A DNA stretch of 29,593 nt. Source: JADLHS01 sp964553795. GTDB lineage: Bacteria; Verrucomicrobiota; Verrucomicrobiia; Limisphaerales; JADLHS01. Location of the stretch: assembly GCA_964553795.1 (NCBI GenBank), contig CAZKMR010000058.1, positions 1 through 29,593 on the forward strand, read 5' to 3'. This document shows positions 8,433 to 15,866 of the stretch, in pieces. A program made the position numbers and the translations under genes. Each line of letters begins with the position of its first letter. Within the stretch, counting starts at the first letter, position 1. Below the pieces are notes generated by a model. The model ran no database searches and was not told where the DNA came from. It saw only the letters and a program-made list of their open reading frames with translations.

Positions 8433-9763
8433 GGTTCAAGGCGGGTGATAACGGCAAAAGCAATGGCGGAAGCGAACGCGGAAATCAACCCTTGCCGCGT
8501 CCATCGGGGTGCATCCGTCGGGCACGCGTGCAACTTCGGTTGCCAGCCGATAAAAAGTATCGCGGCCAGCATGACCAACGTCAGCCCCCAAACCGCCAGC
8601 GGCAGCGCGTTGCCGTTTTGCCGCCAAACGATCAGATACGGAATCGCCAGCGTGACAAAACCCAACGCGACCGCTTTCAACGTGGCCAACGCGAGGCGGC
8701 GGCGCGGACATCGTTCGGCAAACGCCGCCAGGGCAATCATCGCGAGATTGCCCCCGTAGCCCACGCCGTACGCGTAAATCGTGTTCACCGTGCCGATGAT
8801 TTGCGCCAGGCACAACCAGCACAAGCCGACTCCCCCGACGCAGGCGATGGCGTGAACGGTGTGACGCTGGGGCGTTCGCGCCGGCTTCAGACACAGCAAT
8901 GTATAAGTCACTCCAGTCGCCACCGGCGCAATCAACCAACGCCAGCTTCCAGCGGCCCAGGTGACGTAAAGCACCAGCCCCGCGCCAATCACCGCGCTCT
9001 GCGTCAACCGTGTGGAGCGACGCCAGAAATTGAGTGCAACAAGCACCACCACGAGCACGATCAGACGCACCGTCAATTCTCCGACGGACAAGGCCATCAT
9101 TCGCGCCAAACAGACATAGCTCACCAACGGCACGAATAGATTGTCCAATCCCCGCCACGCGATGGCTTCCATCAGCATCAGGATCAAACCCATCACCACG
9201 GCCATGAGCACCAGTTCGAGGCCTTCAACCTTCGCGCCCCACCGCAAGGCAATCGCGGTCGTAAAAAATGCCACCGCAAAAAACGCCGCCGAGCCTTCCA
9301 CACTTTTCCAGCCGTCGTCCGTTTCATATTTGTCGTAGCCGTATTTGCGCCCCACCAAAGCCGCCGTCGCATCCGCCAGTGTCAGGATCGCCACTGGAAC
9401 ACAAAACAACAGCACCTCGCCGCGTGCCAGCGTGAACACAAAAGCGACCGCCAGCGGAAACAAAATTTCGCCCCACGATTCCCGCTCGACGCCACCGAGC
9501 ACTTGACCGAGTTGCGATTTGATCAGCGGCAGCAATCGAATCGCGCCCAGCCCAATCACTGCGATTCCCGCCAACGTCCACACCGGCCAAGTCTCCTGGA
9601 ACAGCCACGGAAAAGTCAGGCACACCAGCCCCATAACGACGTGAACGATCTTACGGGATAATTCGGGATGAAGGGTAAAGCGCCGTTGGGCGTAGCGCAC
9701 CGCCAGCATCAAGCCGCCCAGCGCCACGATAACGAGGCTGATGGCCGCAACAGGAGGAATCAT
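8411..9763 (-). CDS. Dolichol/phytol kinase-like membrane protein, two-part
   Basis: 450 aa, strongly hydrophobic, about a dozen membrane segments. The N-terminal half has the CTP-dependent polyprenol kinase / phosphatidate cytidylyltransferase signature: ELSRKIVHVVMG (35-46), SWGEILFPLA, LADATAALVGRKYG (129-142), KSVEGS (153-158) and MEAIAWRGLDNLFVPL (198-213), as in SEC59 and phytol kinase VTE5. Residues 252-450 form a second membrane domain starting LTQSAVIGAG, loosely like the opening of DUF92/VTE6 proteins but without its usual conserved acidic segment. If both halves phosphorylate a prenol, the protein could make a prenyl diphosphate for UbiA; that is a hypothesis. ATG 9763 overlaps the preceding stop as ATGA. 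Confidence 0.8.
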   Translation of the reverse strand: MIPPVAAISLVIVALGGLMLAVRYAQRRFTLHPELSRKIVHVVMGLVCLTFPWLFQETWPVWTLAGIAVIGLGAIRLLPLIKSQLGQVLGGVERESWGEILFPLAVAFVFTLARGEVLLFCVPVAILTLADATAALVGRKYGYDKYETDDGWKSVEGSAAFFAVAFFTTAIALRWGAKVEGLELVLMAVVMGLILMLMEAIAWRGLDNLFVPLVSYVCLARMMALSVGELTVRLIVLVVVLVALNFWRRSTRLTQSAVIGAGLVLYVTWAAGSWRWLIAPVATGVTYTLLCLKPARTPQRHTVHAIACVGGVGLCWLCLAQIIGTVNTIYAYGVGYGGNLAMIALAAFAERCPRRRLALATLKAVALGFVTLAIPYLIVWRQNGNALPLAVWGLTLVMLAAILFIGWQPKLHACPTDAPRWTRQGLISAFASAIAFAVITRLEPWSKSFE

Positions 9764-10857
9764 GCGATGACTTCCTCCACCACAAACCGGCTGTAAAACC
9801 ACGCCTTGTCTTGCGCGAACAACCGTTTGGCCAATTCCTCCAACGGACGCAATCGCCCCGCCAACGCCTCCGGACGACTGCGCGGCGCGAGCATGTTCCA
9901 ATACGCCAGCCGCGCTCCGGGCTGGCTCGCGGCGATCAATCGTTCGAGCAAACGCTGATAGTTTTCCGGCGACATGTATTCGAAGATGTCGCTCAAATTG
10001 AACCGATCAATCCGCACGTCCGAATGCGCGTCGAGGTATTCCTCGATGCTGCCGCGCCGCCATTCAAGTCGGTCCAGATTGCGGCGGATGGCGTCAAAAT
10101 TTTCTGGGCGCAACGCCAAGGGCAACGCCGTGGTGTGCGTACCGGTGAGAATCCATTGCAAATACGGATTGGCCGCCGGATCAAGCGCCGTGAGCGCGTA
10201 ACGCGTGCGCGCCAAAATCCGATCCGCCACACTGCCTTCCACATATCGGAAAAAAGCCGGATCGCGCCCAAGCCGCCCCATCACGAACCGCGAAAAGAAA
10301 ATCTTAAACAGCCACCGCCAGCGCCACGTGTTCCATTCGCGCGCGTAGAACGCCTCGCGTTGCGCCAACTCACCACCGGCCAGCAACTGTTCCACGCGTC
10401 GGCGCGAATGCACCAACGGTAGCACCCGCGTCCGAAACGTAGCGAAGTAACGCTCAAATTTCCCCGCACTGCCAATACCTTGTTCAATCTCAGTCGCGTG
10501 ACCGTCCCAGAACTGCCGCGCCTCCGTTGATAGTTGTGACCGGCACCGTTGATAGAGCGCCGCACGCCGGGCGCTGGAGCGCGAACCGACGAGTTCCAGC
10601 AATTCGCCATGTTCCAACTCGCGATACGCCGCCACCCGCAATTCGAGACACGCGAGTTGTGCCGGATTCAAGTCCACCGCAATGACTCGCGCCGCACCGC
10701 GACTCAGCAGTGCGAGGGCATTGTCCCCGGCGGAGGCAATGGATAAACAGACCTGCCCCGGTTGCGGGTCAAGCGCCGCGACGAGCACGTCCGCATCCTC
10801 CCAACATTGGGCGTAGCGAATCGCGGAAAAATCGGCGCGGGAAGCGGCTTCAGTCAT
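9760..10857 (-). CDS. BtaA-like SAM:diacylglycerol 3-amino-3-carboxypropyltransferase family (DUF3419)
   Basis: 365 aa. Family motifs: IRYAQCWEDADVLVAAL (13-29), LSIASAGDNALALL (SAM-binding loop, 38-51), VIAVDLNPAQLACLEL, and near the C-terminus RFNLSDIFEYMSPENY. BtaA enzymes move the 3-amino-3-carboxypropyl group of SAM to diacylglycerol, the first step to the betaine lipid DGTS. The N-methylating partner BtaB is not in the window, so either the product stays unmethylated or the acceptor is another alcohol made by this block. The gene overlaps the dikinase gene by 8 bases and the membrane kinase by 4. The family assignment is strong; the acceptor is inferred only. Confidence 0.82.
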   Translation of the reverse strand: MTEAASRADFSAIRYAQCWEDADVLVAALDPQPGQVCLSIASAGDNALALLSRGAARVIAVDLNPAQLACLELRVAAYRELEHGELLELVGSRSSARRAALYQRCRSQLSTEARQFWDGHATEIEQGIGSAGKFERYFATFRTRVLPLVHSRRRVEQLLAGGELAQREAFYAREWNTWRWRWLFKIFFSRFVMGRLGRDPAFFRYVEGSVADRILARTRYALTALDPAANPYLQWILTGTHTTALPLALRPENFDAIRRNLDRLEWRRGSIEEYLDAHSDVRIDRFNLSDIFEYMSPENYQRLLERLIAASQPGARLAYWNMLAPRSRPEALAGRLRPLEELAKRLFAQDKAWFYSRFVVEEVIA

Positions 10858-13603
10858 GATTGATTTTCTTTACCACACCGGTGCTGCCGTTCATTTCCAC
10901 TTCGTCGCCGTCCGCAAGTTGGCGCGTGACGCCGGCAATGGCCACGATGGAGGGAATTCCCATTTCGCGGGACACAATCGCCGAGTGCGACAGCAGACTG
11001 CCCCGCTCGACCAGCAATCCCGCCGCTGACGCAAACAACATGATCCAACCGGGGTCGGTGCGTTCCGCCACGAGAATTTCCCCCAGCTTTAACACGGCGT
11101 TGCGCGGATCCGTCACCACGCGCACGCGACCGCGCACCACGCCCGGGCAACAACCAATGCCCTTGAGATCACCGTCGGTTGTGGTTGGCTTCGCGGACGC
11201 GGCGCGCTGATACAAATTGCCGTGATGCACCGGACCGCGCGTCTCGAACCGATCCGCTGGCGGCGGCATCTCCGCATAGCGCGCAAACTCCGCGCGCCGC
11301 AAAGCGACGAGTTCTTTGAGATGCGCCGTCGTGGTCGTGCCATCGCAGAAACCCAAAACCTCCTCAAGTTCGAGATAAAAAATGTCGCCGAGCGACGCGA
11401 GCAAATCGCGGGCGTGAAATTCCCGGCCCAACGCGACAAAAACGCGGCGCACCCGCCCAAACAGGCGAGTTCGTTCGAAGCGCAAATTCTCGCGGTCGCG
11501 CACGCGCTGCCGGGTCTGGCGCAACACCCAATCGAATACCACGCGGCGCAGCGGATGCCCGCGCAACGCCTCCATCACCCGCGTCTCCGCTTGGCGGCGC
11601 AGTTGCATTTCAATTCCGGAATCACCACCCGTGTAAGTGTTCGGAGCGCCGGTCTCCTGACCCGGCGCGTTGGTGGATGCTGGCAGATTCGCGCCAGATC
11701 GGAGTTCGCCGCTCCCGGCGACGTTGCCGGCTTCACTCTGCAGCCGCTTCGCCAGATGCCCCGCCGACCGCAGCAACGACGTCGGGTCGTCGTGCAGCGT
11801 CGCGCTTTCCAGTTTCAACTCATCCAGGCAACGATCGCCGAACTTGTCCAGATACGCGCGATAACTCGTGGCAAATTCCGGCGTGCGGTCGAGTTCACTT
11901 AAAATTTCTTCCAACGGCGCGGCGGTCAATTTCTCCACCAGTTCCGGATGCTTTGCCGCCAGTTGCGCCAACTCCTTCACCCGCCGGGCCGGTTCGGCGC
12001 TGATGATGCCGCCTTCGCCGCAGAGCAAATTGTTCTGCAACGTACTGTCAGTGTCACCACACCACTTGCCCACCAGCTTGCGCAACACACCGTAAAAGAT
12101 CATCGCGAAGAAATCGTTCACCAGCGGTGCGTCCCAACGCGTGAGCAACTGCCGTTCGAGATCCTGATAATGCGCGACCAATTCATCGGGCCGCATTTGC
12201 GCCAGCGGCGGTGCCGGCGGACGCAATGCCTCGTTCAGACGCGCGTAGAATTTTTTGATGCGACTCTGCAGCGTGAAATGATTTCCAATCAACCCGGCCA
12301 CCGTCACCGCCAGGTGAAACGAATCTTTGACGCGATCTGCGGTCGAGGCGGGTTGCAACTCCCGCGTGAGTTCTTCGGGCAAACCTTCCTTCACGCCCAT
12401 CATCTGTTCCATGAAGCGGCGGTTCACCGTGTAACCGGGCAGCAAGGCCAGCACGCGATACCAGTTCAGCAGGTTGTAATACACGCGCCCGCGCACCAAC
12501 CCGATCATGCAACGAAAGACATTGGCACTGGCCGCAATGCGGTCCGCCGGCACCGCCATCAACCGGCAGAACTGCCGGTACACCTCCTCATACGCGCGCC
12601 GGGCAAAGGTGTAGGTCAACGGCGTCGTCACTCCGCCATAACTCTCAGCGATGTTGCTGTTGTCCCACAAATTCAAACTCCCGTCCGGATCGGGCAGCGC
12701 CGCGAGCGACGTAATCGGACGCGATTGCAGCAGAAACAACTGGCCGCCTTCGATGGCCCATTCAATGTCTTGCGGCCGGCCAAAGTGCGCCGCGCAACGC
12801 CGCGCCAGTTCCGCCACCGCGCGAACCTGTTCCTCGGTCAACGCCGGTTGTCGCGCCCGTTCCGGCGGCAGCGTTTCCACCCGCACGCCTTCTGCCGCAT
12901 CCGGCGCGGCGCGATGCGCGAGAGTCTTTTCGCCCAGTCGCGTTTCCAGAATTTTTCCCGCACGGTCCACGAACCAGTTGTCGGCGTTCGCCTCGCCAGA
13001 AACCAGCGCTGAGCTCAACCCGAATACCGCCGAAACCACCACCACACCACGCCGCCCGCTCACGGGATCGGCACTGAACGCCACGCCTGCGGCGTCAGCA
13101 TTCACCATGCGCTGCACCAGCACTGCTGGTGCCCGTGGTGTCAGTGAAAGCCCATGCTGTTGGCGATAGGCAATGATGTGTTCGCTGAAACCCGAACGCC
13201 ACACGGCGGCAATTTTCTCCGCAACCCGCTCGCGCGGCACAAATAAGTGACTCTCCAACTGTCCCGCGAAAGAATGTTCCGCGCCGTCTTCATCGCTCGC
13301 GGAAGAACGCACCGCCACAGAGCCGCTGGTCGGCAGCAATCGGTCAAGTGCTGCATTGATTTCGCTCAACACCTCCGCGCCGGGCCGAACGCCGTCCAGA
13401 AGCGCGAGGATTTCCGGGGCGGTTTTGGCCGCGGCAAGTTTGGGTTGAGCAGCTTCACCCAGGCTTTCGTGCAACGCCCCGCCAGTCACCACGAACCATT
13501 CGGGAATCGGCAACGCCGCGCGATGCAACGCCGCAAGCGCGCGGGCTTTGCCGCCCATTTCGGCGGCGCGAGCGACATCGGCGGGAAGAAGAATCCAGCG
13601 CAT
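10850..13603 (-). CDS. PEP-synthase-like / rifampin-phosphotransferase-like dikinase
   Basis: 917 aa. The N-terminal PPDK/PEP-synthase ATP-binding domain (about 1-330) shows MGGKARALA, VAVRSSASDED, SFAGQLES, GVAFSADPVSG and DIEWAIEGGQLFLLQSRPI. A helical middle domain follows (about 340-830). The C-terminal swivelling phosphohistidine domain has GSLLSHSAIVSREMGIP, catalytic His near 873. The PEP/pyruvate-binding C-terminal domain of true PEP synthase is missing, as in rifampin phosphotransferase, so it probably uses ATP to phosphorylate a small-molecule alcohol (giving AMP and Pi). Residues about 628-655 are a low-complexity insert encoded by a hairpin-rich stretch. ATG 13603 lies 2 bases after the ubiA-type stop; the 60 residues upstream in frame do not fit the family. 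Confidence 0.83.
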   Translation of the reverse strand: MRWILLPADVARAAEMGGKARALAALHRAALPIPEWFVVTGGALHESLGEAAQPKLAAAKTAPEILALLDGVRPGAEVLSEINAALDRLLPTSGSVAVRSSASDEDGAEHSFAGQLESHLFVPRERVAEKIAAVWRSGFSEHIIAYRQQHGLSLTPRAPAVLVQRMVNADAAGVAFSADPVSGRRGVVVVSAVFGLSSALVSGEANADNWFVDRAGKILETRLGEKTLAHRAAPDAAEGVRVETLPPERARQPALTEEQVRAVAELARRCAAHFGRPQDIEWAIEGGQLFLLQSRPITSLAALPDPDGSLNLWDNSNIAESYGGVTTPLTYTFARRAYEEVYRQFCRLMAVPADRIAASANVFRCMIGLVRGRVYYNLLNWYRVLALLPGYTVNRRFMEQMMGVKEGLPEELTRELQPASTADRVKDSFHLAVTVAGLIGNHFTLQSRIKKFYARLNEALRPPAPPLAQMRPDELVAHYQDLERQLLTRWDAPLVNDFFAMIFYGVLRKLVGKWCGDTDSTLQNNLLCGEGGIISAEPARRVKELAQLAAKHPELVEKLTAAPLEEILSELDRTPEFATSYRAYLDKFGDRCLDELKLESATLHDDPTSLLRSAGHLAKRLQSEAGNVAGSGELRSGANLPASTNAPGQETGAPNTYTGGDSGIEMQLRRQAETRVMEALRGHPLRRVVFDWVLRQTRQRVRDRENLRFERTRLFGRVRRVFVALGREFHARDLLASLGDIFYLELEEVLGFCDGTTTTAHLKELVALRRAEFARYAEMPPPADRFETRGPVHHGNLYQRAASAKPTTTDGDLKGIGCCPGVVRGRVRVVTDPRNAVLKLGEILVAERTDPGWIMLFASAAGLLVERGSLLSHSAIVSREMGIPSIVAIAGVTRQLADGDEVEMNGSTGVVKKINHD
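11641..11721. repeat. Three-hairpin element in the dikinase reading frame
   Basis: Three successive hairpins: GCGCCGG / CCGGCGC (11646-11652 / 11662-11668), CTGGC / GCCAG (11680-11684 / 11693-11697) and TCGCCG / CGGCGA (11706-11711 / 11716-11721). On the coding (minus) strand they encode a Gly/Ser/Ala/Pro-rich segment (GSGELRSGANLPASTNAPG and onward) unlike the helical sequence on either side. I infer an in-frame insertion of a palindromic repeat; the exact borders are uncertain. Confidence 0.5.
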
Positions 13604-13605
13604 GG

Positions 13606-14553
13606 CTAACGATTCTGCATGACGCGCCAGAGTAACGGCACGAGGCCCAGACTCAAATACAGAACCAGCGTCCACAAGCCGGCGAACAATTCGAACCGCT
13701 TGCCGCCGCCCGGGATTGGCCGGCGCAGAAAACGCAGCGCCGCCGCTCCGGCCCAAACCAGAATCGTCACGGTCGCAATCCAAACCGGCCAGAAGAAATC
13801 AATCCGCTTCGCCGCCTGCCACGCACAAAACGCCGTCGCGCCCATCATCCCCAACCACGCGCAAGTCGCCCCGCGTCGCCCCCAGAGCACCGAGTAGGTT
13901 TGCACGCCGGTTTCTTCGTCCGCCGGTGCGCGAATCTTTCGCCCGAACTCGATGACGATGCCGTTGAAAAAGCTCGCTGCGAGAAACCAGAGCAATCCAT
14001 CCGGCGGCACTTTCATTCCCGCCGGCACCCAATCGCATGCGGTCGCGTACAAATCCACCAGCGGCATGATGAGCATGTGCGTCCAGAGATAGGTGATGGG
14101 GCGGGCTTTGAGCCAGTCGCGCGCGAAGAATTCCACGCTCATCAATGCCAGGTATGCCCAGCCCACGAGCAACACCAGCACCAGCCAAGGCGCGAGCCAG
14201 AGCGCCAGCAAGAGTTGAATCACGCCGGTGGCGACCCAGAGCCAGCCTAGTTCGCGCAATTGAATCAAACCGCGCGGCACGGGCCGATAAGGGCGATAGC
14301 GCGAATCTTCCTCAAAATCTTTGAACTCATCCGCCAGGCGCAATTGCAGGAAGAACAACAAACACGTGGCAAAGGCCACGGCGAAACTGGGCCACGCCGG
14401 CAAACGTTCGCTCCCGCGCAGCATTGCGGAGAAACAGACGGCGGAAGAACTGAACGCCAGAACCAACGGTCCGTGCGCGAAGATGGGGAAGCGTTCTCGC
14501 TGATAAATCCACCAGCGAGCCATCCCGCGGGCTGTTGCCGGTGGCTGAGTCAC
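13606..14553 (-). CDS. UbiA-family prenyltransferase
   Basis: 315 aa, about eight or nine membrane segments. The first Asp-rich motif is LADEFKDFEEDSRYRPYRP (Asp75, Asp79 and Asp83 spaced as DxxxDxxxD), followed by the family-typical PVPRG. The second loop motif is KIRAPADEETGVQTYS. UbiA enzymes transfer a prenyl group from a prenyl diphosphate to an acceptor within the membrane, using Mg2+ held by these Asp residues. The acceptor (quinone ring, glycerol phosphate, sugar) cannot be read from sequence. It overlaps the HMG-CoA reductase stop by 4 bases (ATGA), and the dikinase follows after 2 bases, so it is translationally linked to both. Confidence 0.88.
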   Translation of the reverse strand: MTQPPATARGMARWWIYQRERFPIFAHGPLVLAFSSSAVCFSAMLRGSERLPAWPSFAVAFATCLLFFLQLRLADEFKDFEEDSRYRPYRPVPRGLIQLRELGWLWVATGVIQLLLALWLAPWLVLVLLVGWAYLALMSVEFFARDWLKARPITYLWTHMLIMPLVDLYATACDWVPAGMKVPPDGLLWFLAASFFNGIVIEFGRKIRAPADEETGVQTYSVLWGRRGATCAWLGMMGATAFCAWQAAKRIDFFWPVWIATVTILVWAGAAALRFLRRPIPGGGKRFELFAGLWTLVLYLSLGLVPLLWRVMQNR

Positions 14554-15851
14554 AAAGCAGGATGATCCGCTGCAGATTCCTTTTTCCGCCCGCGCGCCAA
14601 GCGTCGATGCGCCCGGGTAAATTCATGCGAACTCAACGCCGCAATGATTGAAAGTTCACCCGCCAACGCCAGCGCCCCGCATACTTCCGCCAACGCCGCG
14701 GCATGGTCTGTTCCGGCGAGACCGAGAATTTCCAGACAGGCGCGTTGGCTCGGCAAACCCGTCCCACCGCCAACCGTGCCCACAATAATATTCGGCAAAG
14801 TCACCGCGGCGTACAGGCCGCCGTTCTCCGCAATTTCAAATCGGGTCACGCCCACGGCGGATTCCGCCACGCAGGCTGCGTCCTGTCCGCAAGCGATGAA
14901 CAGCGCCGCAAGTCCATTCGCGTAATGCCCCTGCACCCCGATTGTGCCGCTCATCACGCCGCCCACCGCCGACATGCGCCAGTAGTTCACCATCATTTCC
15001 GGTGTGCTATGCAGCGAGCGTTTTACCAGTTCCGCCGGCACGGTTATTTCCGCCACCACTTTTTTGCCGCGCACACTCAGAAACGACAACGCCGACGCCT
15101 TTTTGTCGCCGGACAAATTCGCTTCGACAAAAAAGTAACGCGGCTGCACCGGCGTGTGTTGTTGGATGTAATCGCACACGGCCTGTGTGGCGATGGTGAC
15201 CATGTTTTGCCCCGAAGCATCGCCCGTGGTGAACTCGAAGATGAGATAAACGTGGTTGCCTTCGATAGCGAAGCGCAAATCCGCCAGTCGGCCATGCTGG
15301 GTCGTGGCTTCCGCCGTCTGGCGCAACTTGTCTTGCTGCGACAAGACCCACACCACGAATCGTCCGGCTTCCTCCACGTTACGGAACACAAATCCCGGCG
15401 CGCGACTCACGCCTTGATTGACCAGCATCACCGCGCAACCGCCCGCCGCGCTGATAACTTGCGCACCGCGACTATACGAGGCGACCAGCGCCGCTTCGGT
15501 CGTGGCCAACGGCACGTAATAATCACCCTGCGCGAACAGTCCATTGACTCGCAACGGACCGGCCAGCCCCACCGGCACTTTCACCGTGCCGATGAAATTC
15601 TCGATGTTGTGTTGATACGCCTCCAATTGCGCGACCGTCCCCGGGTCTGCCAATTGCGCCCGTGCCGCAGCTTGATCGCGCAGCAGCTGCCAGCGTTTCT
15701 CCAGCGCCTCTGGCGTCAGCCGCGCACCGCCGGGAACTTTTTCCGCCGGCGGATCTTGTTTGGAACGCAGCCGCGCCGCCAAAGACTCCATGTCTTTCGC
15801 CGCCAGCAATTGCTGGACAAATCCGGTGGCTTTGCGCGCGTCGGTGGGCAT
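14550..15851 (-). CDS. Hydroxymethylglutaryl-CoA reductase, soluble
   Basis: 433 aa, no membrane anchor. All four catalytic residues can be placed: Glu119 (LATTEAALVAS), Lys250 (LSGDKKASA), Asp324 (CGQDAACVAE) and His415 (FTRAHRRLARG). Also ENFIGTVKVPVGLAGPL (84-100, substrate loop), TGDASGQNMV (cofactor side) and VGGGTGLPSQ. It reduces HMG-CoA to mevalonate using NAD(P)H. Motif style looks closer to class I than to the catabolic class II enzyme; this is judged by eye. It is the first gene of the seven-gene block, 15 bases after the argJ stop, so it may be co-transcribed with argJ. No HMG-CoA synthase or mevalonate kinase is visible here, so whether it feeds isoprenoid synthesis depends on the rest of the genome. 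Confidence 0.9.
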   Translation of the reverse strand: MPTDARKATGFVQQLLAAKDMESLAARLRSKQDPPAEKVPGGARLTPEALEKRWQLLRDQAAARAQLADPGTVAQLEAYQHNIENFIGTVKVPVGLAGPLRVNGLFAQGDYYVPLATTEAALVASYSRGAQVISAAGGCAVMLVNQGVSRAPGFVFRNVEEAGRFVVWVLSQQDKLRQTAEATTQHGRLADLRFAIEGNHVYLIFEFTTGDASGQNMVTIATQAVCDYIQQHTPVQPRYFFVEANLSGDKKASALSFLSVRGKKVVAEITVPAELVKRSLHSTPEMMVNYWRMSAVGGVMSGTIGVQGHYANGLAALFIACGQDAACVAESAVGVTRFEIAENGGLYAAVTLPNIIVGTVGGGTGLPSQRACLEILGLAGTDHAAALAEVCGALALAGELSIIAALSSHEFTRAHRRLARGRKKESAADHPAL

Positions 15852-15866
15852 GGAGTACTTTCTAGA

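Noticed and set aside
13604..13783. Sixty-residue N-terminal extension of the dikinase
   Set aside because: It overlaps the ubiA-type gene in another frame; the conserved PEP-synthase start follows ATG 13603 directly.
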